From the NCBI GenBank assembly GCA_035546775.1, contig DASZWD010000016.1:1-49674 (forward strand): a stretch of DNA of 49,674 bases. The letters are read 5' to 3'. Under the pieces are notes generated by a model. The model was not told the origin of the DNA and searched no databases. It was given only the letters and a program-made list of their open reading frames with translations. This document shows positions 8,289-15,980 of this stretch, one piece after another. A program made the translations under genes and the position numbers. The DNA is from Acidimicrobiales bacterium (lineage in GTDB: Bacteria > Actinomycetota > Acidimicrobiia > Acidimicrobiales > JACCXE01). Numbering within the stretch: position 1 is the first letter of the stretch; each line of letters starts with the position of its first letter.

Positions 8289-10030
8289 CCGAGGTTCCTC
8301 AGCGCTTCGGCCGGCTGCAACCGGCTCGCCCGCCATGCACCGATGCCGCCGGCGAGCAGGCCGCCGAGCAGCGCCAGGAACACACCGAGCACGATCGTGG
8401 TGACGTCGACGGGCACGGTGAGGTGCAACGTGCGCGTCGCGTTGGTCGCCGCGGCGTTGCGGCTGGTGGCGCCGACGGCGGCGAGCAGTCGCGCCGAGCT
8501 GTTGACCGTCGGCACCGTCGCGCTCAGCGACGGCGACGCCTTTCCGATGACGAAGCCGCCGAACAAGCCGAGGGCGACGCCGAGCACGGCACCGATGACG
8601 CTGATGCCGAGCGTTTCCACGAGGATCTGGCGCATCACCATCTTGCGCGGCCACCCGACGGCGCGCAGGGTGCCGATCTCACGCACGCGCTTGCCGATCG
8701 ACGACAGCGTCAACAGGGCGGCGAGGGCGAAGGCCGATCCGAGCACGATGATCGCCAGGACACCGCCGAAGCGGTCGGCGAGCTTCTTCGTGTCCTTGAG
8801 ACTGCCGGTGACCTGGGACGCGAGCGACGCCGTCGTGACCACCTGCGCCTCGCTGCCGAGCTGCTTGCGGATCGCCGCGGCGACCTTGTCGACGTTGCCC
8901 GAGCTGTTGGCCTTCACCAGCACCGTGTTGATGCGGCCCTGCCGACTCGAGAGATCCTGCAGCGTCGACAGGGGGAAGTACACGTCGGCCGCGCTGCCCT
9001 GCACGGCGGGCTGCACGATGCCGACGACCTTGAACGTCTTGCCGTTGATGGCGAGGGTCTTGCCGAGGTCCAGGTTGTTGGACTTGGCGTAGCTCGCCGC
9101 CACCATCACTTCGTCGGTGGCGGAGCTCGACAGGTAGTGGCCCTTCACGACCTGGCTGGCGGTCACGAGGCCCGAGTCGGGATGCTTCGGGTCGACACCG
9201 CCGGCGGTGTACGTGGTCGACGTGATGTCGGTCTGGGGTGGGTTGAGTGCTTGCGTCAGCGTTTGCTGCGGGATGCGGAACTGCTGGAACCGCTGGGGCA
9301 GGCACTGCAGGAAGGCTTGGCCGCCGACGCCGCGGAACCCGCGCCCGCCGCCGCCGCCCCCACCGTTGTCACCCGGGGCCGGCGCGGTCTGCTGCCCGCC
9401 ACCGTCGTTGCCGAAAGTCACGCCCTGCTTCTGGAGACACGCCTGGATGTCGGCGCGTTCCTGCTCGGTCGGCGGCGCGGGCTGCACGGTCTGTTCGGGC
9501 TGGTTGATCGTGGCCACGATTTGGGGGACGGTGCCGGTCTGGTGCGTGGCGACCATGGTCAGGCCGGGCACCACCGCCGCCACTCCGCTGACCTTCTGCA
9601 ACTGCGTGAGGACGCTGGTGTCGAACGTGACGCCGCCCGACGCGACGAAGAAGTCGTGTGTGAACTTGTCGCCGGGGTTGCCGAGTTTCGACAGGTCGGT
9701 CTTGATGGCGTTGGTCTCTTCGGCTGTGGCGGCCTGATCCTGGCCGAAGCCGCGGCGCGCGCCCGGCCCGTTCGCCGCCGCCGTGCCGCCGTTGCCGTTC
9801 GCGTTGTTGGTGGCGTTGGCGTCGGCCGCGGTCTGGCGGGTGACGAGGATGTCCGTCCCGACCGACGACAGCGGCGTCAGCACCCGGTTCTGCGCGTCCG
9901 CGAGTCCAGCGGACGCTCCGACGATGGACAAAACCAGCGCCACGCCGCCGGCGAGCCCGAGAGCCGTCACGATGGTGCGCCCCTTGCGGCGCACCAATTC
10001 GCTGCGCGCGTATGACCCCACGAATCCCAC
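8285..10030 (-). CDS. ABC transporter permease, FtsX/MacB-like, with a Gly-rich Cys-pair insert
   Basis: This is a 581-residue permease. One membrane helix lies at about 20-45, followed by a large extracytoplasmic domain of about 350 residues. The C-terminal FtsX domain has three more helices and the phrases KRVREIGTLRAVGWPRKMV and WRASRLQPAEALRNLG. The outer domain holds two low-complexity stretches: an Asn/Gly/Ala run near 70-95 and a poly-Gly run near 223-237. Two cysteines, Cys198 (ACLQKQGV) and Cys243 (LQCLPQ), flank the poly-Gly segment. It works with the downstream ATPase. A role in exporting lipids, peptides or drugs, or in envelope remodelling, is possible. Confidence 0.9.
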   Translation of the reverse strand: MGFVGSYARSELVRRKGRTIVTALGLAGGVALVLSIVGASAGLADAQNRVLTPLSSVGTDILVTRQTAADANATNNANGNGGTAAANGPGARRGFGQDQAATAEETNAIKTDLSKLGNPGDKFTHDFFVASGGVTFDTSVLTQLQKVSGVAAVVPGLTMVATHQTGTVPQIVATINQPEQTVQPAPPTEQERADIQACLQKQGVTFGNDGGGQQTAPAPGDNGGGGGGGRGFRGVGGQAFLQCLPQRFQQFRIPQQTLTQALNPPQTDITSTTYTAGGVDPKHPDSGLVTASQVVKGHYLSSSATDEVMVAASYAKSNNLDLGKTLAINGKTFKVVGIVQPAVQGSAADVYFPLSTLQDLSSRQGRINTVLVKANSSGNVDKVAAAIRKQLGSEAQVVTTASLASQVTGSLKDTKKLADRFGGVLAIIVLGSAFALAALLTLSSIGKRVREIGTLRAVGWPRKMVMRQILVETLGISVIGAVLGVALGLFGGFVIGKASPSLSATVPTVNSSARLLAAVGATSRNAAATNATRTLHLTVPVDVTTIVLGVFLALLGGLLAGGIGAWRASRLQPAEALRNLG

Positions 10031-10100
10031 GAAGGGGGAGTCTTGTCCTCAAACCATCAAAAGGGCATTCAGGTCGGTTGTGAGTTGGCTGTGAGTCGGT

Positions 10101-10406
10101 TTACCGGCCGGCGGTAGCGAATCGGTTTTCGGGCTCCGAACCATTCTTGGTTTCGGCGGCCGGCTGCTGGCGCGGTGTGAACGACGGCTCCTCGGCCGTC
10201 GGGCGCACCATGCGGTACAGCGCATAGACGGCGCCGGCGCCGGCGAGAACGAGCATGATCATGCCGAGCTTGCTGTGCTTCTTTTCGGGCTCGGGCTTTC
10301 GCAGAGGTCGCGTGACGAGCTCGAGTGTGCGCAGCTTCTCGCCCTCGTGCTTGAGCCTTTCACCCAGGTCGGTCGCAAATTCGGTGGCCATCTGTGTCGC
10401 GCTCAT
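10101..10406 (-). CDS. Small single-pass membrane protein, unknown
   Basis: This is a 101-residue protein that I do not recognise. It has an amphipathic, charged N-terminal part (residues 1-45), one hydrophobic helix at about 47-66 (GMIMLVLAGAGAVYALY) and a polar, Pro/Glu-rich tail. The N-terminal part may be a short coiled coil. It is the last gene of a three-gene set read leftward: TetR regulator, 121-residue protein, then this. The gap to the preceding gene is nine bases, so co-transcription is likely. The about 70 bases to its left, up to the ABC permease start, show no clear terminator. Confidence 0.65.
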   Translation of the reverse strand: MSATQMATEFATDLGERLKHEGEKLRTLELVTRPLRKPEPEKKHSKLGMIMLVLAGAGAVYALYRMVRPTAEEPSFTPRQQPAAETKNGSEPENRFATAGR

Positions 10407-10415
10407 GTGTCGCGG

Positions 10416-10781
10416 CTACCCGTTGTCGGCGAGCGGTATGCGCAACCACGACACCATCTGCTTGAGCGCGTCGTAGGCGGCCAGGCGGGCGTCGTCGGTC
10501 CCGGCGGCTTCGGCGGTCTCGACGTGCTCCCACAACCGGTCGATCATCGACGGGCCCATCTCGAGCGCGGCGGCGCTCCCGGCGCTGGCCCAGCGAGCGA
10601 GGACGTAGTGGACGAGGCCGCCTACCGGGACCCCGATGGCGCGGCTGAGGTTGTCGAGGGTGCTGAGCGGGTCGCTGTGCTTGTACAGGACGATGTCGGC
10701 CTTGAAGTTGGCGTCGCCGTCGTCAGCGGGCCACTCGCCGTCCCACGGCGCGACGTGGACGTCGCGGCCGGGTGTGGTCAT
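10416..10781 (-). CDS. Conserved-looking hypothetical protein, 121 aa
   Basis: This is a small soluble protein with the phrases ADIVLYKHSDPLSTLDNLSR, GVPVGGLVHYVLARWASAGS and MIDRLWEHVE. The middle looks helical and could bind another protein or a metal. No catalytic motif stands out and I do not recognise a family. The ATG at 10781 overlaps the stop of the TetR gene by four bases (ATGA at 10778-10781), so the two are translationally coupled. It may assist or be controlled by the regulator. Confidence 0.7.
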   Translation of the reverse strand: MTTPGRDVHVAPWDGEWPADDGDANFKADIVLYKHSDPLSTLDNLSRAIGVPVGGLVHYVLARWASAGSAAALEMGPSMIDRLWEHVETAEAAGTDDARLAAYDALKQMVSWLRIPLADNG

Positions 10782-11359
10782 CGGTGGACGGCGCGCAATC
10801 CTGCCCACGCGAGGTCGGCGACGCGGCTGGCCGCGGTGCTTGCCGACTCCGTCGCACCCGAAGCCACCCAACGCCGGCTGGCGCTCTCGGCCATGCCCAC
10901 AATGGCGTGGGCGAGGAGTTGGCGGTGAGCGTCGTCGAGGCCAGCGGCGATCAGGGCGGCTACGAAGTCGGCGATCGTGTTCTCCACGCCGTTGACCGCC
11001 GAGGCGAACTCCTCGTCGCGACGGGTGCCGTCGCCGAAGAGCAGCACGAATGACGAGTGGTGGTCGGCGACGAACTGGAAATAGGCGGTGAGGCCGAGTT
11101 CGACCTGCTGGCGCGGCGAGGTGGCGTTGGCGGTCGCCGCCGCGATCGCGGACAGAAGTTGCCGGCCCACTTGGTCGAGGAGTTCGAGGAACAGGGCGCG
11201 CTTGGAGCGAAAGTGCTGGTACAGCACCGGCTTGGTGACGCCCGCCGCCTCGGCGATGTCGTCCATCGACGTGCCGTGCAGCCCTTTGGCCGCGAACAGG
11301 TCGAGGGCGGTATCGACGAGCTGTTGCCGGCGTTCCGCCGCGGGAAGTCTGACGGCCAT
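10778..11359 (-). CDS. TetR-family transcriptional regulator
   Basis: This is a 193-residue regulator. Residues about 5-55 form the TetR DNA-binding domain, with the phrases ERRQQLVDTALDLFAAKG, TSMDDIAEAAGVTKPVLYQH and FRSKRALFLELLD. The remainder is the helical ligand-binding and dimer domain. The ATG at 11359 is preceded by AGGTGA with an eight-base spacer. A GTG at 11371 inside that ribosome-binding site is a less likely start. It begins a three-gene operon and is divergent from the VOC gene 68 bases away, so it may control both directions. The ligand is unknown. Confidence 0.9.
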   Translation of the reverse strand: MAVRLPAAERRQQLVDTALDLFAAKGLHGTSMDDIAEAAGVTKPVLYQHFRSKRALFLELLDQVGRQLLSAIAAATANATSPRQQVELGLTAYFQFVADHHSSFVLLFGDGTRRDEEFASAVNGVENTIADFVAALIAAGLDDAHRQLLAHAIVGMAESASRRWVASGATESASTAASRVADLAWAGLRAVHR

Positions 11360-11427
11360 AGGAGGAGTCACCTGACAGTAACCGCCGCGCCCTTTTACGC
11401 GTTACACCCTCGGCGTATGTTGAACGC

Positions 11428-12195
11428 ATGCCAAAGCGAACGAGCTACGCACCGGGGACCCCGTCGTACGTCGACATCGGCAGTCCGGATCCCGCCGCCA
11501 CCGCCGCGTTCTACAGCGCGCTGTTCGGCTGGAAGGTGAACGACCTCGGTCCCGACGCCGGCGGCTACAAGATGGCCCAGATCGACGGCGACGACGTGGC
11601 GGGCATCGGCCCGCAGCAGGCACCCGGGCCGCCGTTCTGGACCACGTACTTCACCGTCGCCGACACCGACGCCGCGGCGAAGAAGATCGAGGCGGCGGGC
11701 GGAACGGTGATCGTGGCCCCGATGGACGTGATGGATGCCGGGCGCATGGCGGTGTGCATGGACCCGAACGGCGCGGCGTTCAGCATCTGGCAACCCATGG
11801 CGTCGATCGGCTCCTACCGCGTCAACGAGCACGGCACGCTGTGCTGGAGCGAGCTGAACACCCGCAACCTCGAACCGGCCAAGCAGTTCTACAGCGAGGT
11901 GTTCGGCTGGACGTGGGGCGGCGGTGAGGACTACGCGGAGTTCGCCCTCGACGGGCGCGAGATGGGCGGCGCCATGCCGATGACGCCCGATCGCTTTCCG
12001 CCCGAGGTGCCCGAACACTGGCTCGTGTACTTCGCCGTCGACGACGTGTTCGCCGCCGCGGCCAAGATCAAGGAGCTCGGGGGTACCACGATGATGGAGC
12101 CTTTCGACGCCGGCGACGCCGGCAAGATCACCGTTGCCATGGATCCGCAGGGCGCGGTGTTCGCCATCATCCAGCTCAACCAGCCGGGCACCTGA
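11428..12195 (+). CDS. Two-domain VOC (glyoxalase/bleomycin-resistance fold) protein, Cfp30B-like
   Basis: This is a 255-residue protein made of two VOC domains (about residues 10-122 and 135-250). Each begins with a SPDPAATAAFYSALFGW- or LEPAKQFYSEVFGW-like helix and ends in a DPNGAAFSIWQ or DPQGAVFAIIQ strand. The arrangement and phrases resemble the 27-kDa antigen Cfp30B family of mycobacteria. VOC proteins bind metals and small electrophiles, and the specific activity cannot be told here. The gene lies divergent to a TetR operon. Its stop overlaps a possible CTG start of the serine hydrolase. Confidence 0.88.
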   Translation: MPKRTSYAPGTPSYVDIGSPDPAATAAFYSALFGWKVNDLGPDAGGYKMAQIDGDDVAGIGPQQAPGPPFWTTYFTVADTDAAAKKIEAAGGTVIVAPMDVMDAGRMAVCMDPNGAAFSIWQPMASIGSYRVNEHGTLCWSELNTRNLEPAKQFYSEVFGWTWGGGEDYAEFALDGREMGGAMPMTPDRFPPEVPEHWLVYFAVDDVFAAAAKIKELGGTTMMEPFDAGDAGKITVAMDPQGAVFAIIQLNQPGT

Positions 12196-13121
12196 GCGCC
12201 GCGCACGCGTTCGTCGACTTCGTCCGGGCGGCGAACTCGGTCGACCTGTGCGTCATGCACCGCGGCGAGGTCGTCGTCGACGAACAATGGGCCGCGCCCG
12301 TCGACGTGGCCTCGACGCAGAAGTCGATCGTGTCAGTGCTCGTCGGCATCGCGGTGGCGCGCGGCGACCTGAGGCTCGACGATCGGGTCACCGACCACCT
12401 CGGCGCCGGATGGACCGGCCGCGCCGAGGTGGCCACCGAGGGTGACATCACGCTGCGGCACCTGCTGTCGATGACCTCGGGGCTCGGCGACGCGCTCGAG
12501 TTCGTCACCGCGCCCGGGGAGCGGTGGGACTACAACCTCGTCGTGTACCCGACGGTCAAGCGGGTGCTGCGCGCCGCCACGAACCGCGACCTCGACGCCA
12601 TCACGGCGGAGTGGGTCACGGGGCCCCTTGGGATGACGGCCAGCCGGTGGCAGCCCCGCGTGTGGAACGACCGGCTGCCGGCGATCTTCAAGGGCGCGTT
12701 CTTCTATCCCGACGGCACGCCGATGGAAGCGTTGGTCTCGCCGGCGCGCGACCTCGTGCGCTTTGGCGACGCGGTGATGCGCGGCTGCGCCGGACTCGGT
12801 GTGGACGACGCGTACCGCCAGGCGATGACGCGACCGAGCCAGCAACTGAACCCGGCGTACGGACTGCTGTGGTGGGTCAACGGCTCACCGTTCTTCTTCG
12901 CGCCCCGCCTCGCCGTGCGGGTCGAAGGGCCGTTCTTTCCCGGGGTGCCCGCTGATGCCTTCGCGGCGCTCGGCGCCGGCGATCAGTGCTGCGTCGTGGT
13001 GCCGAGCCTCGAACTCGTCGTCGCCCGCACTGGCGGACCGGCGGGCGAGGCCAGCGCCGCGGGCAGCGGCTTCGTACGCGAGCTGGCGCGGCGCGCCGTC
13101 AGCCTGTTCACAGACCGGTGA
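12192..13121 (+). CDS. Serine hydrolase, beta-lactamase/DD-peptidase fold
   Basis: This is a beta-lactamase-fold hydrolase with the catalytic SxxK motif STQK in VDVASTQKSIVSVLVG, plus RHLLSMTSGLGD and a late VVARTGG that stands for the KTG box. The YxN box region reads WDYNLVVY, so the usual second Asn appears to be Leu. The first ATG in this frame, 12255, cuts into the first strand (the reading AFVDFVRAANSVDLCVMHRG is continuous above it). No ATG, GTG or TTG lies upstream in frame. The CTG at 12192 overlaps the VOC stop as CTGA and is the likely start, giving 309 residues. It probably acts as an esterase or peptidase; no signal peptide is visible. Confidence 0.72.
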   Translation: MSAAHAFVDFVRAANSVDLCVMHRGEVVVDEQWAAPVDVASTQKSIVSVLVGIAVARGDLRLDDRVTDHLGAGWTGRAEVATEGDITLRHLLSMTSGLGDALEFVTAPGERWDYNLVVYPTVKRVLRAATNRDLDAITAEWVTGPLGMTASRWQPRVWNDRLPAIFKGAFFYPDGTPMEALVSPARDLVRFGDAVMRGCAGLGVDDAYRQAMTRPSQQLNPAYGLLWWVNGSPFFFAPRLAVRVEGPFFPGVPADAFAALGAGDQCCVVVPSLELVVARTGGPAGEASAAGSGFVRELARRAVSLFTDR

Positions 13122-13130
13122 CGTACGCGA

Positions 13131-13161
13131 CGAGGCCCGCCCCCTTGTGGGGCGGGCCTCG
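13131..13161. terminator. Bidirectional intrinsic terminator
   Basis: There is a perfect 13-bp inverted repeat: CGAGGCCCGCCCC at 13131-13143 and its complement at 13149-13161, with the five-base loop CTTGT. On the plus strand it is followed by GTTTCG. It sits between the ends of two convergent genes (serine hydrolase and alcohol dehydrogenase), so it can stop both. Confidence 0.85.
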
Positions 13162-13179
13162 TTTCGCGTCTGGGCTGCG

Positions 13180-14289
13180 TTACTTGTATTCGATGACCGA
13201 GCGGGCAACCTCGCCGGTCTTCATCGCTTCGAAAGCCTCGTTGACGTCCTCGAGCGGGATGGTGCGGCTGATCAGCTCGTCGAGCTTGAGCTCGCCCTTC
13301 TTGTAGAGCTCGACCAGCTTCGGCACGTCCTTCTGCACGTTGGACGAGCCGTACCAGCAACCCTTGATCGTCTTCTCGGCCAGCACGATGCCGAAGAAGG
13401 CCGGCTGGGTAACCATGACGTCCATCTTCGGCACGCCGACGAGGATCGCCTGGCCGCCGCGGCGGGTCATGTTGATCGTCTGGTCGATCGTGGCCTGGAG
13501 GCCGATGACCTCGAACGCGACGTCGGCGCCGCGGCCGCCCGTCATCTCCATGACCTGGGCAACCGGATCGCCCTGGCCGGCGTTGACGGTGGCGGTGGCA
13601 CCGAATTCCTTGGCCAGCTGGAGCTTCGACTCGACCATGTCGATGGCGATGATCTCCTTGGCGCCCTTGATGCGGGCTCCCTGGATGACGTTGAGGCCCA
13701 CGCCACCGCAGCCCACGACGGCGACGGTGTCGCCCGGCTTGATGTCGGCGGTGTTCATCGCCGCGCCGGTACCGGTGAGCACGCCGCAGCCGATGAGCGC
13801 CGCGACCTTCATGTCGACGTCGTCGTCGATCTTGACCACGGCGACATCAGGCAGGATCGAGACCTCCGAGAACGTGCCGGCGCCGGCCATCTGCGGCAGG
13901 GGAGCGCCTTCGGACGTGGCCCGAGTGGTGCCGTCCATCATCGTGCCCATCGCGAGCGCGCCCGACGCCGCCTCACACAGGTAGCCCTGGTCATGCTGGC
14001 AGAAGAAGCACTCGCCGCACTGGGGCACCCAGGAGATGACGACGTGGTCGCCGACCTTGACGTTGGTGACGCCTTCACCAACCGCTTCGACGACGCCCGC
14101 GCCCTCGTGGCCGAGGATGATCGGCGGGAACGCCATCATCGTGCCGTTGGTCATCGACAGGTCGGAGTGGCACACACCCGACGCGCCCATGCGGACCTTC
14201 ACTTCGTGCGCGTGCGGCGCCTCGACTTCAACATCGGTACGAATGACGAGGGGCTGGTCCTGCCCAACGAAAACGGCAGCCTTTGCCAT
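13180..14289 (-). CDS. Zinc-dependent alcohol dehydrogenase, NDMA-dependent/class III-like
   Basis: This is a 369-residue medium-chain dehydrogenase. The catalytic zinc ligands are Cys40 (GVCHSD) and His61-Glu62 (GHEGAG). The structural zinc cysteines are 91, 94, 97 and 105 (CGECFFCQHDQGYLC). The NAD fold carries GCGGVGLN, and Asp in IAIDM is consistent with NAD(H) preference. Actinobacterial relatives include the mycofactocin-linked NDMA-dependent dehydrogenases, but no mycofactocin genes are seen in this window. A strong Shine-Dalgarno (AGGGAGGG) precedes the ATG. It follows the LPRTG esterase on the same strand after 37 bases and may be co-transcribed with it. Confidence 0.9.
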   Translation of the reverse strand: MAKAAVFVGQDQPLVIRTDVEVEAPHAHEVKVRMGASGVCHSDLSMTNGTMMAFPPIILGHEGAGVVEAVGEGVTNVKVGDHVVISWVPQCGECFFCQHDQGYLCEAASGALAMGTMMDGTTRATSEGAPLPQMAGAGTFSEVSILPDVAVVKIDDDVDMKVAALIGCGVLTGTGAAMNTADIKPGDTVAVVGCGGVGLNVIQGARIKGAKEIIAIDMVESKLQLAKEFGATATVNAGQGDPVAQVMEMTGGRGADVAFEVIGLQATIDQTINMTRRGGQAILVGVPKMDVMVTQPAFFGIVLAEKTIKGCWYGSSNVQKDVPKLVELYKKGELKLDELISRTIPLEDVNEAFEAMKTGEVARSVIEYK

Positions 14290-14326
14290 GTGTCCCTCCC
14301 TATCTGGATCTGACGGAAGGCCGACC

Positions 14327-15937
14327 CTACTCCGCGGTACGGAGCCGATTCACAACGCGACCAGCGAGCGCCAAGGTCAGCAGGAGCGCACCGATCTCCA
14401 GCGGTTCCGCGGAACCGCCGGTACGGGGGAGGGCGTCTGTGCCGCTTCGAGCTTCGACGGCGGCGCGCACGATCGGGATCGGACGGATGGCGATCTCGCG
14501 GGTGGCGAAGGCGTAGGTGCCAGCGGCGTCTTCGGCCCGCGCCGGAGGCGAGTACTCCTCGGCGTCATGCGACGGGCCGAGGTCGACGGAGAAGGTGAGG
14601 CGTCCGTCGCGGCCAGCCTTGACCAGGGCGTCGCGGTCGACACCGTTGGCGCGGGTCGTGACTGCATAGGCGGCGCCGGGGACGTAGCGCGCCGCGGTGG
14701 TGATTGTCGCCGTACCGGTGCCGGTCACGGTGAGGCCGCCGGCCGACACGTTGGCGAGGTCGAGGAACTCCGGGTGGGCGCGGGTGACGGTGACGTCGTA
14801 GCCGTAGACGCTGAAGCGCGACGCGATCGACCGGTAGCGGAACGACGCCGGCAGCGGCGAGGTCGTCGGTGTGTGCGCCGGTTGGGCGAGGCGTTGGTAG
14901 ATAAAGGGCAGTTGCCGCTCGCGGAACCATGTCGTCCACCACCGCCACTCGTGTTCGCCCTCGCTCTCGCGGTACTCGAACGCTCCGACGTGTTCGACCT
15001 TCGCCATCGCGTCGCGGAACGCTTCGTTGTCGTAGCGGAACGCGGTGTCGACGGCGACGAGCAGGCACAGGTTGGTGCTGAGGTCCTGCTGGTTGGAGCA
15101 CCCGTTGGCGAGGTCCATCGTGACCGCGACGTTGTCGAGATTCGACGCCAACGGCGTGGGCGTATTGCCGTAGTAGAAGGCGCCGAACTCCTCCGGGTTC
15201 CCGAAGCCGGACATGTCGCGCCCGCCGACGTTGGACGACATGCCGCCGGCGGCCACGAACAGGTCCGGCGCCTTCGCCGCGAGTTCCAGCGCTCCGTAGC
15301 CGCCGTTCGACAAGCCGTCGACGGCGCGACCGCGTCGATCGGCGATCGTGCGGAAGTGCCGGTCGACGTAAGGAATCAGGTAGCGCAGTACGTACGTCTC
15401 GATCATGAACGAGCCGTCGGCGTAGTCGTGCCAGTTGCCGTCGTTGCCGTCGGGCATGACGGCGATCACTGCGTGCGACGCGTCGGCGGCGTAGAAGTCG
15501 TCGAGCGTCTTGCGGATATCGCCGTCGTGCGGGTTGGCCCAGTCCTGCTCGTCACCTCCGCCACCGTGCAGCAGGTACAGCACCGGGTAGTGGAGTCCGC
15601 TGGTGGCGTAGCCCGGCGGCAGATAGACGCAGGCGCCGGAGATGAACGCCAGCGAGTTGTCGGCGCGGCGCGGTCCGTTGGGCAGGATGCGCGTGATCGT
15701 CGAGCCCGACGGCGCGACAGTGGTCTTGCACTCGTCGATCGGCGCCACGTGGTTGGCGTCGTCGAAGTTGTTGCGCCCCTGGGCGCCGCATTGGCTCGAA
15801 TTGCCGAACCCGGCGGTCGTGCACCCCGGCGGGTTGTCCTCCGCCGGCGTGACCTCGTCCGGCGCCGCGCCGGCGCGCGGTGCAATGGTCATCAACACGA
15901 AGCACGCCGCGAGCAGCGCGCCGATCCGCTTCCCCAA
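14327..15937 (-). CDS. Secreted esterase with C-terminal LPRTG sorting signal
   Basis: This 536-residue protein starts at TTG 15937, preceded by GGGGGGA at a good distance. A signal peptide covers residues 1-25. The alpha/beta-hydrolase domain of the esterase-D/FrmB/antigen-85-like type has LYLLHGGGGDEQDW, the nucleophile elbow GLSNGG (Ser210) and a late GEHEWRWW (His329). A beta-rich domain with TVTGTGTATITT follows. The last 34 residues are a cell-wall sorting signal: LPRTG (503-507), a hydrophobic helix and an Arg-rich tail. It is therefore probably anchored to the wall by a sortase, and one is encoded at 29297-30151. The substrate is unknown. Promoters for this gene and the divergent ABC gene must share 43 bases. 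Confidence 0.85.
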   Translation of the reverse strand: MGKRIGALLAACFVLMTIAPRAGAAPDEVTPAEDNPPGCTTAGFGNSSQCGAQGRNNFDDANHVAPIDECKTTVAPSGSTITRILPNGPRRADNSLAFISGACVYLPPGYATSGLHYPVLYLLHGGGGDEQDWANPHDGDIRKTLDDFYAADASHAVIAVMPDGNDGNWHDYADGSFMIETYVLRYLIPYVDRHFRTIADRRGRAVDGLSNGGYGALELAAKAPDLFVAAGGMSSNVGGRDMSGFGNPEEFGAFYYGNTPTPLASNLDNVAVTMDLANGCSNQQDLSTNLCLLVAVDTAFRYDNEAFRDAMAKVEHVGAFEYRESEGEHEWRWWTTWFRERQLPFIYQRLAQPAHTPTTSPLPASFRYRSIASRFSVYGYDVTVTRAHPEFLDLANVSAGGLTVTGTGTATITTAARYVPGAAYAVTTRANGVDRDALVKAGRDGRLTFSVDLGPSHDAEEYSPPARAEDAAGTYAFATREIAIRPIPIVRAAVEARSGTDALPRTGGSAEPLEIGALLLTLALAGRVVNRLRTAE

Positions 15938-15980
15938 AATCGTTCCCCCCAGTGCGGCCCAAACTCTAGGTTGGCTCGCC

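Noticed and set aside
11375-11427. GTAAC/GTTAC pair as a TetR operator
   Set aside because: The arms are five bases with an 18-base spacer, which is too weak to claim without other sites for comparison.
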